Source: Muribaculaceae bacterium Isolate-036 (Harlan) (lineage in GTDB: Bacteria; Bacteroidota; Bacteroidia; Bacteroidales; Muribaculaceae). From it: a stretch of DNA of 64,000 bases. Position 1 is the first letter of the stretch, and each line of letters starts with the position of its first letter. Below are positions 47,224 through 56,095 of this stretch, one piece after another. A program made the position numbers and the translations under genes. Below the pieces are notes generated by a model that was given only the letters and a program-made list of their open reading frames with translations, did not search any database and was not told the origin of the DNA. The stretch is taken from assembly GCA_003833075.1 (NCBI GenBank), contig RIAY01000008.1, positions 62,001 to 126,000 on the forward strand, in the 5' to 3' direction.

Positions 47224-47242
47224 CTTAAATTTGGTCGGCTGC

Positions 47243-50200
47243 TCAGAAGGTTACATTGACACCGAATGTAAACGATTTCGAGAAGCCGTAAACCATTCCG
47301 TCGTTTGACTTGGTACCGGATTTCGTCGCAGTTTCTGGATCGATAGTCTTGCAATGCTTTTTGAAAGGTGACCAATATGCGAGATTCTCAGCAGAGAAAT
47401 AAATACGCAGTTCATTGAAGACATTTTTCCAAACCGGCAATGTATATCCTACCGTCAGATTCTTAAGTCTCAGGTATGACACATCCTGAAGATATCGGTC
47501 ATTGTTCACGTTGAGGGCTCGTTTGCCTGAATAAGCCTGATATGTGCGCAAGCGAGGGAAATAGGCATCCGGATTGTCTTCTGTCCATATTTCATTCTGG
47601 AATCCTTCTGGAATAAAGGCTATGAAAGGACGGCAATAAGGTCCCCAGAAAGTACGCGCCTCATTGCCGGGATACCAGTCGCATTTGCCGACACCCTGGA
47701 AGAATGCGGAAATATCTATTCCTTTCCACTGCAGACTGCCTCTGAAATTATAGTTATATCGAGGACGCTTGTTACCGATTATCACTCGGTCTCCGGAATC
47801 GCCCACTTTACTGTTACCCGGGGTGATGGCACCATCTCCATTGATGTCTATAAATTTCACATCACCTGCATGCAGACCGGGATTCGGACCCTTGTCCATC
47901 GCATTGTGCACATAATTCTTGCAATCGATGGTGTTCTGATATTCCTGAGCCTCTTCTTCCGTCCGGAAAAGACCGGCAACCCGATAACCCCAGATTTCAC
48001 CGAGTGTCTCTCCCACGTAATGCTTGCCAAGCAACATCTCCGGGTTATCGAATTTAGTGATTTTGGAAATCTGGTCTCCCAAGCCTGCTCCGACTGAATA
48101 TGTGAACGGACTTCCAAGAAGGTGAAAATTGTCAGTCCAGTTCACAGAAAGTTCATAACCTTTGGTGCGAAGATCCGCACAGTTGGAATTGGGCACAGTG
48201 GCTCCATACACATCGGGAAGCTGCGCTCCGCTCGTAAGCATGTCTTTAGTGTCGCGAATATAAAAATCACCCGACACTCCAAGTCTGTTATTGAAAAATC
48301 CGAGATCAAGACCCAGATTGTAGGTAATCACTTTCTCCCAAGTCAGGTCATCGGCAACGGGATCACTGACGTTTGCATAATATATATAAGACTCTCCATC
48401 AAACGTTATTCCCTTGTTTGCCTGATTAGTGGTCATCTCAAGGATATAGTCATAATATCCTACCTGCTGGTTGCCAAGCATACCATATGAGGCACGGAGC
48501 TTTCCGTTGCTCCATACCGGATGCAAAGGTTCGAAGAATTTTTCTTCGGAAAAACGCCAGCCGACCGAAGCAGAGGGAAAAAATCCCCATCTGTGATTTT
48601 TGGCGAACCTTGAAGTTCCGTCATAGCGTCCTGAAACCTCAATGAGATATTTGCCGGCATAATCATAATTGACTCGTCCGAAGAATCCATATGTCACAGC
48701 ATTGTTTACTTTGTCAATAACTTCCGTATATTCTCCGGTAGCTATGTTAAGTGAGCTGACATCCTGACTCATAAGATCCTGACGACCTGCTTTAAAATAA
48801 AGATAGCGGTAGATTTCACCATTAAATCCAACCGTCGCTTTCAGATTATGATCACCGAAGCTGGGATCAAACTCCATGTAGGCATTTATTGTCTGACGCG
48901 TGGTGTTGGTCATGTTGCGGACAAACTTGTCAGTGAAACTCGACTTGTCGTAACCCTCGTCAATCCATTCTATCTCGCCTTCAGTGCGGCTGAAGGGAAC
49001 GTTCACATATCGGCTTGAGCGTGTGGTGTTGCGGAACAGATAAGCATATTCACCAATTATTTTCCACCAGCTCAGTGGTCTGATTTCAATTGTATTTTTG
49101 ATAAGGGCTTCGTTCTGCCGGTCTACCGTCTTGTGCTTGTTATAATTAAGCATGGCATTATACCCTGCACCCATGTTCACGGCATTCATGGAAATTAATC
49201 CCGGTGCGAACTGAAACAGTGATGTGCCGTCGGGGTTGGTGGAAGGAAATGCTGCATATGTATGAAGGAGAGCCTTGTATAAGAAATTATTTAGGTCGGA
49301 TGTGCCTCCATGGTCATAATGTGAATTGAAGAAACTGGTGTTTACACGATATGTCAGCCAGTCTGTGATTCTTGCATTAACCTTGGCACGGAATGAATAA
49401 CTTTTGAACGAATCGGCACCCTTCGCAAGCATTCCGTCTTCAAGATATGCGCGTCCGCTGACATAATAATTGACTTTTTTGGAGCCACCGGTCACAGAAA
49501 CGTTATAATCCTGCATCGGACGATCTTTGCGGAAATAGTGGCTGTACCAATCATAATTGGCATAATACATCCAGTGCCCGTAAGGAGTTGGGACACACCA
49601 TGGACGTTCGGGATTTTCAGTCTTGTCATCAAGACGCATCCACATCTGGGCATATTCGTTATCGCCATAACCTGTAAGGAAATAACGGGACTGGTCATTA
49701 TACATAGAACTCTCGTTGAGATACATCTGCCAGAACCCGCTGGTAATATAATCGGAGCTTGTCGTCTGACGCTTCCAACCAGCCTTGAGGTCGAAACTCA
49801 CACGTGCTCTGGAATCATTCTGTCCGGATTTTGTTGTGACCAGCACCACTCCCGCCGATGCCTTGGCACCATATACGGCAGCTGCCGACGCATCTTTAAG
49901 AATAGAAACGCTTTCTATATCATTGGCATTCACTCGTGTAAGATCCATCTCCACGCCATCTACCAGAATGAGCGGTTTGCCACCGTTAATCGATGTTACT
50001 CCACGTATATTAATCGACACATCTGAATCAGGGCCGCCGGAACCCATCGAAAGATTAAGCGAGGGGTCGGCTCCCTGCAGGGCTGTCGCCGCGTTACCCG
50101 TGGGTCTGCCGTTGAGATCTTTGGCGGTTACCACACTGACAGCACCTGTCAGATTGACCTTCTTCTGGCTTCCGTAACCGACCACAACCACATCATCAAG

Positions 50201-50800
50201 ATCTGATGCCATCTCCTGAAGACGTATGTCGTAAGATGACGAATCGTCAATTTTTACCGATTTGGGAGCATAACCGACATATGTTAGTTCAATCACATCA
50301 CCTTTCTGTAGATCTTCAAGTGAAAATTTGCCGTCAAGATCAGTCACAACTGCCTTATTGGAATTCCTAACCTTCATGGTGACTCCTACCAACGGTTCCC
50401 CTTTCTCATCCGTTACAACTCCTTTTATCTTTTTCCGGGAATCTTTCTGCTCCTTTGTATTCTTCTTGGACTCTCCTTTTGTAGCGTCACCTTTCTGAAA
50501 AACGACAACGGTGTTGTCATTTTTCAAAGTATAATCAAGCTGACTGTCTGCAAAAAGCTTATCGAGTGCTGAGCGTTCGGATGCGTTCTTAACGGAAAGC
50601 GACACCTTGCTGTCAAGTCCTTTAAGAGACACATTATAGAAGAAATGAAGATTCGATACCTTCTGGATTTCCTCCATAGCCTTGCGATAGCTGATTTTTG
50701 AGAAAGACACCGTCACCTCTGCCATCGCTGCAGATGAAATCGCCGCGACAGCTACAGATACTGCCGCAAATCTCAGTTTCTTAATAAATTCGGTTTTCAT
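47243..50800 (-). CDS. SusC-like TonB-dependent transporter with STN signalling domain
   Basis: 1185 residues. Signal peptide (1-27), STN domain (about 30-100), carboxypeptidase-regulatory domain (126-200: KGVVTDEKGEPLVGVTMKV), the VVVVGYGSQKK box, plug (210-330: LILVDGVEMDLTRVNANDIES) and then a 22-strand barrel ending in aromatic GVNVTF. The STN domain means the transporter can signal to the FecR anti-sigma factor upstream. It imports the oligosaccharide with SusD. It overlaps the small lipoprotein by 4 bases. Confidence 0.96.
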   Translation of the reverse strand: MKTEFIKKLRFAAVSVAVAAISSAAMAEVTVSFSKISYRKAMEEIQKVSNLHFFYNVSLKGLDSKVSLSVKNASERSALDKLFADSQLDYTLKNDNTVVVFQKGDATKGESKKNTKEQKDSRKKIKGVVTDEKGEPLVGVTMKVRNSNKAVVTDLDGKFSLEDLQKGDVIELTYVGYAPKSVKIDDSSSYDIRLQEMASDLDDVVVVGYGSQKKVNLTGAVSVVTAKDLNGRPTGNAATALQGADPSLNLSMGSGGPDSDVSINIRGVTSINGGKPLILVDGVEMDLTRVNANDIESVSILKDASAAAVYGAKASAGVVLVTTKSGQNDSRARVSFDLKAGWKRQTTSSDYITSGFWQMYLNESSMYNDQSRYFLTGYGDNEYAQMWMRLDDKTENPERPWCVPTPYGHWMYYANYDWYSHYFRKDRPMQDYNVSVTGGSKKVNYYVSGRAYLEDGMLAKGADSFKSYSFRAKVNARITDWLTYRVNTSFFNSHYDHGGTSDLNNFLYKALLHTYAAFPSTNPDGTSLFQFAPGLISMNAVNMGAGYNAMLNYNKHKTVDRQNEALIKNTIEIRPLSWWKIIGEYAYLFRNTTRSSRYVNVPFSRTEGEIEWIDEGYDKSSFTDKFVRNMTNTTRQTINAYMEFDPSFGDHNLKATVGFNGEIYRYLYFKAGRQDLMSQDVSSLNIATGEYTEVIDKVNNAVTYGFFGRVNYDYAGKYLIEVSGRYDGTSRFAKNHRWGFFPSASVGWRFSEEKFFEPLHPVWSNGKLRASYGMLGNQQVGYYDYILEMTTNQANKGITFDGESYIYYANVSDPVADDLTWEKVITYNLGLDLGFFNNRLGVSGDFYIRDTKDMLTSGAQLPDVYGATVPNSNCADLRTKGYELSVNWTDNFHLLGSPFTYSVGAGLGDQISKITKFDNPEMLLGKHYVGETLGEIWGYRVAGLFRTEEEAQEYQNTIDCKNYVHNAMDKGPNPGLHAGDVKFIDINGDGAITPGNSKVGDSGDRVIIGNKRPRYNYNFRGSLQWKGIDISAFFQGVGKCDWYPGNEARTFWGPYCRPFIAFIPEGFQNEIWTEDNPDAYFPRLRTYQAYSGKRALNVNNDRYLQDVSYLRLKNLTVGYTLPVWKNVFNELRIYFSAENLAYWSPFKKHCKTIDPETATKSGTKSNDGMVYGFSKSFTFGVNVTF

Positions 50801-51216
50801 GATGCCGTTCCTTTCACTTTAATGGTTTTTGATATCTCTATTTTCTCCCAATCGTAATTAGGATATTCAAGCCGTCCGAAGAAATAGAGTTTCACATCAC
50901 CCGGCTCAGTGAGGGTGATTGTACTTGATACACATTGGCCACTCTCCTCAAACTCTTGAAAATCAACCGGATTTTCAGTGCTCTGGAACCACCAGGAGGT
51001 GTACCACCAGTAGGTAGATTTTTTCAGGGTAGGACCTGCAGGACTTGTCATGCGTATAGTGCATGTCACCTGATCGCCAACCTCATATACATCCTTCTCG
51101 GGACTGACCGTGATCTCGCTGAAGCCGGGGATTCCTCGGTCATCTTTCTCTTCACAGCTTCCCAACGGAAGAATTGCAATGAGCGTTAGCAGAATTCTTG
51201 CTGTAGTCTTTAACAT
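50797..51216 (-). CDS. Small Trp-rich Ig-like lipoprotein in the sigma/SusC module
   Basis: 139 residues. The lipobox is PLGSC, followed by EEKDDRG, an acidic export-signal-like start. The mature part is a single beta-sandwich (SEITVSPEKDVYEVGDQVTCTI), with a striking aromatic patch YWWYTSWWF near residues 69-77. It lies between fecR and susC, which is unusual, and its stop overlaps the susC ATG. It may bind glycan or the SusC plug. I do not recognise a family. Confidence 0.75.
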   Translation of the reverse strand: MLKTTARILLTLIAILPLGSCEEKDDRGIPGFSEITVSPEKDVYEVGDQVTCTIRMTSPAGPTLKKSTYWWYTSWWFQSTENPVDFQEFEESGQCVSSTITLTEPGDVKLYFFGRLEYPNYDWEKIEISKTIKVKGTAS

Positions 51217-51257
51217 GATTTTATAGGTTAATTAAAAGGTGATGAAATATTTTTACC

Positions 51258-52220
51258 TCATTCTGTATGAGTCTTGAAAACGTATACGGTGTTGTCTTTT
51301 TCTTTCCGATATTCCATTTCACATGCTTCGCACACTATGTCGAGCACGTGGTCGAGGTCTCCCTCCAGCATCATGCCATACACCCTCTCCGCTCGCAAAG
51401 AAGGCGTCTGGATATTTATTGCCGTCCCGTAAGTCCGAGACAGTCGTTTAAAGAGCGCCTCAAGAGTTATATTGTCGCAATGGATCTCTCCGTTCCTCCA
51501 GTCGCAATAATCCGAGGCGGTAACCATGTCTGTGTCAACATGACCGGAAGTGCGGTCATAATTCAGTAACATTCCCGGACGCATCTCTATATTCTCACGC
51601 GCTGAAACAGCGTTGACCTTGCCATCTTTGAGAACCACTGTCACAGTCTCGTCATCCTGATATGCGGTGACATTGAATTCTGTTCCACGGCACTCCACTT
51701 TCAAATTGTCACAATCAACGACAAACGGATGTCTGGCATCAGTCTTAACATCGAACCATGCCTCTCCATTTAGCTTCACGTTCCTTACCCCGGACTTTTT
51801 ATCGTAGAAATAACTTATAAAAGTCTTGGAATTAAGAATCACCGATGACCCGTCTGGCAAAGCTATTCTTGACTTTTCTCCTCCCACTGTACGCACAGAC
51901 AGGGGATGCTCAGGTTCATGATGCTCTATATTCAGGACCAGGAAAATACCGAATCCGGCAAAAAGAGCAGCTATCGTCAGTAGAAAGTATTTAAGACTGA
52001 TTTTCTTCCCATGATTCCCTTTCACTATGTTCTGACATATATGGTCAAGGTCTGCACCTTTAGCCACCGGAGGCTGGGATGCAATCTCCTCCACCACCCA
52101 TTCGTTGAGATGTCTGTCCGTGATTATCCAATTCGAGAGGAAAATTATTTCTTCCACAGTTGCCTCCCCCCTGAGGGAATTTTCAGCTATATCGGTTATA
52201 TCGTATTTAAGTTTATTCAT
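51258..52220 (-). CDS. FecR-family anti-sigma factor
   Basis: 320 residues. A cytoplasmic N-terminus (1-75) holds the sigma-binding domain, one membrane helix lies near 76-98, and the FecR periplasmic domain follows (VRTVGGEKSRIALPDGSSVILN, then GEAWFDV and FNVTAYQDDETVTVVLKDGKV). A C-terminal DUF4974-like region comes last. It senses the SusC STN domain and controls the ECF sigma. It lies 16 bases after the sigma gene. Confidence 0.93.
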   Translation of the reverse strand: MNKLKYDITDIAENSLRGEATVEEIIFLSNWIITDRHLNEWVVEEIASQPPVAKGADLDHICQNIVKGNHGKKISLKYFLLTIAALFAGFGIFLVLNIEHHEPEHPLSVRTVGGEKSRIALPDGSSVILNSKTFISYFYDKKSGVRNVKLNGEAWFDVKTDARHPFVVDCDNLKVECRGTEFNVTAYQDDETVTVVLKDGKVNAVSARENIEMRPGMLLNYDRTSGHVDTDMVTASDYCDWRNGEIHCDNITLEALFKRLSRTYGTAINIQTPSLRAERVYGMMLEGDLDHVLDIVCEACEMEYRKEKDNTVYVFKTHTE

Positions 52221-52236
52221 ATGGATTCTATCCGGT

Positions 52237-52818
52237 TTAAATGAAAAGTTTTGAAAAAAGAATAGATACAGGCAGCATTACGGACACGACTATCCCGTAG
52301 CGTTTCCGTAACTCTTCGCGCATGAAGCGTAATCCGAGTTGAAGATGTGTCTCTATAGTGCTCACCGAGAGATTCAGCTGTTCGGCAATCTCTTTGGTGG
52401 AATAATAATCAAGTTTGCTCATTTCAAACACTTTTCTTCTCATCGGAGGCATCTCTTCGAGCAGTGACCTTATATATTGCATCATAAAATTACCTTCTAT
52501 GGTCTGGTCTGTCGTCAGTTCGGATTCCTTGCGATGTTGCATCAGATAGCGCTGATATATCCATTTCACAGTTTCATGGCGGCTTAGATTAAACATTATG
52601 TTTTTAGCAGTGGTGAAGAGATATGAATCTATATTCTCTACCTGAGCCGATGACTCAAGCCGCTCCCATAGTTTCTGAAAAGTTGTCTGGGTCACTTCTT
52701 CGGCAAGCCAGCTGTTGCCGTTGCTTATGGACAGGACAAAATTGAAGATCTTGCCGGAGCTTTGAAGGAAGGCTTGCTCGAATTTGTTCCTCACTTCCCT
52801 TTTACGATTGTGTGACAT
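52237..52818 (-). CDS. ECF RNA polymerase sigma factor
   Basis: 193 residues. Region 2 (FNFVLSISNGNSWLAEEVTQTTFQKLWERL) and region 4 (MPPMRRKVFEMSKLDYYSTKEIAEQLNLS) are both clear. The pair with FecR and an STN-bearing SusC is the standard trans-envelope circuit for glycan-responsive clusters in Bacteroidota. Its target promoters cannot be told from this window. Confidence 0.95.
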   Translation of the reverse strand: MSHNRKREVRNKFEQAFLQSSGKIFNFVLSISNGNSWLAEEVTQTTFQKLWERLESSAQVENIDSYLFTTAKNIMFNLSRHETVKWIYQRYLMQHRKESELTTDQTIEGNFMMQYIRSLLEEMPPMRRKVFEMSKLDYYSTKEIAEQLNLSVSTIETHLQLGLRFMREELRKRYGIVVSVMLPVSILFSKLFI

Positions 52819-52856
52819 AGAAACGGTATAGATCTTAGGTTAATATTAGTGGATTA

Positions 52857-52899
52857 TGTATCCGGAATCCACGGAGGTTACCTGGAGATTCCGGATACA
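52857..52899. promoter_or_regulatory. 13 bp hairpin upstream of the ECF sigma gene
   Basis: Bases 52857-52869 and 52887-52899 are perfect reverse complements with a 17-base loop. It lies in the 150-base gap between the DUF6259 and sigma genes. No U-tract follows, so it may be a processing or attenuation hairpin, or an operator. Confidence 0.45.
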
Positions 52900-52968
52900 T
52901 ATTTAAGACACGCAGACATCAGATTTCCGCTAATGGAATCTGGAAAGTGCCCGGAAACTTCAACGTTT

Positions 52969-55098
52969 TCAGATTTTATCAAAAACAAGGACTGCAAGGT
53001 CGTTCTGCCCGAACGTGGCACGCGTGCCGTCGGATTTGACCTGTGCGTTTCCGAGCACCGAGCTCTCGCGGAACTTATATCCCGGAACATCGATCACCGT
53101 TTCTTCCGGCTCGCCCGCCGAGACGCGTGTCGCCACGATAGCCATGCTGTCCCCATTGACAAAGGCACGCGCCTCTATCTCACGATTGGTAGAAGTGAAA
53201 CCCTGAGTGTCGCGATAAGTGCCGGCAAGCAGAAGATACGCATACTTGTCTCTTATGTCGTTCACTTTCTTAAGATATGCCTGATATACGGGGGTCTCGT
53301 CTATGAGACCGCGGCAACGGTATATCTCTATGTCGTTTACAAGTCCCTTTAACACTGTGTTGTTGACACGACGCGGAATATCGTTGTCATCGCGAACCTC
53401 TCTGTCAGACACCTTGACCTCGGGGAAAGTATAGCGGAACCAGTCTATGAAGCTGTTCGGACCGGCTGTGACCTGATAGATATGGATATAATCGCAATAA
53501 TTGGCTGTCGCGTCCGTGAGCCATTCGGTGCCTAATGCAAATTCAGGGTCAAACTTGGCGTTGTGGTCCCGGATTTCCTTTAAGGTCCTGGCTTTGTCTG
53601 CGATCACACAATGGTTGGGCACCGGAAATTCACGGCTTAGATCCCAGTTGGTCACAGCCTCGGCATAACCGAGCTGATCATAGAATACGGAATTGGCTCC
53701 GAGTCTGCGGGCACGGTCAGCCATCTGGATAAGTTTCTTGCGCCATTCCGCATTGCGGGTGTCGGCGACACAGAAGGTGCGTGCGTCATATGAACCGAGG
53801 AAGGAGCCGTTGCCCGTAAAACGGTATTGCTCGGTAAGCTCCGCGCCGGTATTGTCACAGTATGCTATTTTCTTTGCTTTCCCTTTTTTATAAAAATCAC
53901 TTTCACGGTCTATGAGTTTGCCATTATAATACAGCAGAATCTTGCCACCGGCAGCCTTATAGTCGGCTATCGCCTTTTTCCAGGCTTCATCTCCACCCTC
54001 TTCCGTATTCGGCGAATAGTCGGGATTGCCGTTGTCCATGCCCTCAAGCCACCAGCCGAAGGGAAATACCACATCGCAACCTGAATCCTCGCCTGCTTTC
54101 TTTATGCGTCCGTTAAGATCGGCATAACGATAATGGTATTCGCCATATTGCGATTTAAAGATTATACGCTGCCAGCTCTTCATCTTTTTCACCCATTCCG
54201 GACTGTCGCGATGCTCCCACCAGCTTTTTGCCCATTCTTTATAGAAATCGGAGGTCTTGTGCCAGGTTCCGGTGTAAGGAGCGATTACATTCGCGGTGTT
54301 TACCCATGTTTCCCCGCAGAATACATGTGGAAATTTCTGGAAACCTGTTTCAAGCCGGGTGAATTTTTTATTGCCGTCAGGATAGAGACGCAGGCTGTGT
54401 CCCGTATCCTGGAATTTGGGATCGTGAGAACCGAGATACAGCCCCTCGGTGTCGTTCCACCATGCAAAGCAGTTTGACGCCATGTTTCCGCTGCATCCCG
54501 CCGTAGTGGCGCGTGTGGGATAAGCCGCAGGCATCTGGCGGAAACGTTGCGCGGGAGTCGCATAAGGCTTTGCCATGGAATGCTTCTCTATCAGCTCTTT
54601 GGGATTGTCATAGACCTGTCCGCCGGTGTGGGGTAAGAAAAGTTTATAGTCTTCAGGAAGCCTCATATCCTGAATAAGAGGATAATGCAGCTCGCGCACA
54701 ATGGTGTGTGGCTGGTTATTTGTGATCTCCGAACTGAAACGCACCATCTCGGGTTCGAGGGTGACGGTAAGCTTCAATGATACATTCACCGTTGTGTCTG
54801 CGTGTGTGACTTGCGGGTATGTAAGAATCAGACTATTCCCCTTCTGCTCAATTTCAGGAGATGATTGCATTCCGGCTGCGATTTCATTTTCCTTGAAACC
54901 CTTGCGCTCATAATAGAGCCGCCAGAGATAACCGTCACCGGCATAGTCACGACCGGTAGTCAGATTTTTCAGACTTTTAAGGCGTCCTCGCTCGTCTATG
55001 GCAATCTGAACTTTGTCATTCTTCAAAGTGTAGTTTTTTGCACTTGCGGCTGATATACCGCAACAACAAGCCAAGACGATAATAAATTGTCGTCTCAT
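52969..55098 (-). CDS. DUF6259 family TIM-barrel protein, candidate glycoside hydrolase
   Basis: 709 residues with a signal peptide (to about residue 20). An N-terminal beta-sandwich (22-280) is followed by a TIM barrel. Possible catalytic acids are Asp474 (SVFYDQLGYAE) and Glu525 (ALGTEWLTDA), which fall after adjacent barrel strands as in retaining hydrolases. The C-terminus is another beta domain. I assign the family by recall of its layout, not by a search. It is the only glycan-cleaving candidate in the cluster. It lies 33 bases after an EEP gene. Confidence 0.72.
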   Translation of the reverse strand: MRRQFIIVLACCCGISAASAKNYTLKNDKVQIAIDERGRLKSLKNLTTGRDYAGDGYLWRLYYERKGFKENEIAAGMQSSPEIEQKGNSLILTYPQVTHADTTVNVSLKLTVTLEPEMVRFSSEITNNQPHTIVRELHYPLIQDMRLPEDYKLFLPHTGGQVYDNPKELIEKHSMAKPYATPAQRFRQMPAAYPTRATTAGCSGNMASNCFAWWNDTEGLYLGSHDPKFQDTGHSLRLYPDGNKKFTRLETGFQKFPHVFCGETWVNTANVIAPYTGTWHKTSDFYKEWAKSWWEHRDSPEWVKKMKSWQRIIFKSQYGEYHYRYADLNGRIKKAGEDSGCDVVFPFGWWLEGMDNGNPDYSPNTEEGGDEAWKKAIADYKAAGGKILLYYNGKLIDRESDFYKKGKAKKIAYCDNTGAELTEQYRFTGNGSFLGSYDARTFCVADTRNAEWRKKLIQMADRARRLGANSVFYDQLGYAEAVTNWDLSREFPVPNHCVIADKARTLKEIRDHNAKFDPEFALGTEWLTDATANYCDYIHIYQVTAGPNSFIDWFRYTFPEVKVSDREVRDDNDIPRRVNNTVLKGLVNDIEIYRCRGLIDETPVYQAYLKKVNDIRDKYAYLLLAGTYRDTQGFTSTNREIEARAFVNGDSMAIVATRVSAGEPEETVIDVPGYKFRESSVLGNAQVKSDGTRATFGQNDLAVLVFDKI

Positions 55099-55131
55099 GA
55101 TATTATTATTTTAAATGTATGTGAAAACTTT

Positions 55132-56028
55132 TCAGTATCTACATGTAAGCATCAGCGGATAATGATCTGATACATACTTCAGGCAATCCACCGGTTCGGT
55201 AATCGTTACAAATGAAATCGGTTCCGCGTTACGATAATAGATATGGTCTATCTTGCGGTGAGGTGAATCCTCGCCTTTGCCGAATGCATTAAAACTGTTG
55301 ATTTCAGGGTGTTCGTCAAATTTGCGCGCATCTTCCATCCATTCATGATAGGGAGAAAGAGCCTTGACACCGTCATGGTTGATTGAGCCGTCCGCCTTCT
55401 GCAAGGAACAGTTCATGTCTCCTACAATGAAACATGTGCCGTCCTCCCCCGCTATGTCTTTGAGACGCTTAACGTTTAACTGAGATGCATGGAAGCGCGA
55501 TCTTACATAAGGTTCGGCAGCGAGATGCGGCTTTGTGCGCACCGGAAGATGTGTAGACATAGCAGTAAATTCCTTACCGCTTTTCTTGTCGCGAAGTTTT
55601 ACCCAGACTGTTACACGCCACGTACTGTCGGGGGCATCGAAAGATGGAGACGGCACATCGGGGGTCGGCCCGAGATAGAAGAATCCACCATCCACCTTGT
55701 CAAATTTATCGGAACGATAAATCAGCCCTACATTTCCACCGCGCCCGTCGCCGGTTCCCGGAACTTCCATATAGACGTATTCTGGCAGTGATTCCTTTAA
55801 ATATGTCCGCTGTATGGTGCGCGGTTCCTGAAGACCAACCACATCGGGAGTCACCTTCTTTATCAAGTTCACGACTGCTCCTTTTCTGACATCCCAGGAG
55901 TTTTCACCCAGATCTTTCGGAGAATTATACCTCACGTTGAACGACATTATTTTCAGCTCTTCAGCGCATAGTGTGAATGCGCTGAAGAAAACTGAAAACA
56001 ACGCGACTAAAACCTTGCCTTTTTTCAT
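55132..56028 (-). CDS. Secreted EEP-fold phosphodiesterase-like protein
   Basis: 298 residues with a signal peptide. The DNase-I-like active site is complete: SFNVRYNSP, the catalytic Glu in LQEPR, STHLPV, GDMNCS, KIDHIYYR and SDHYP. It is closely related to the copy at 37042 (shared NSPKD...SWDVRK and PGTG). It is located at the upstream end of the cluster and probably acts on a phosphorylated glycan or lipid-linked glycan. Confidence 0.88.
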   Translation of the reverse strand: MKKGKVLVALFSVFFSAFTLCAEELKIMSFNVRYNSPKDLGENSWDVRKGAVVNLIKKVTPDVVGLQEPRTIQRTYLKESLPEYVYMEVPGTGDGRGGNVGLIYRSDKFDKVDGGFFYLGPTPDVPSPSFDAPDSTWRVTVWVKLRDKKSGKEFTAMSTHLPVRTKPHLAAEPYVRSRFHASQLNVKRLKDIAGEDGTCFIVGDMNCSLQKADGSINHDGVKALSPYHEWMEDARKFDEHPEINSFNAFGKGEDSPHRKIDHIYYRNAEPISFVTITEPVDCLKYVSDHYPLMLTCRY

Positions 56029-56095
56029 TCTGCAGTCCTTTCCCTACCTTAAATTTTGATTTTTCAGCAACCTGTAGTGTTTGTTTTTAAGCTAT

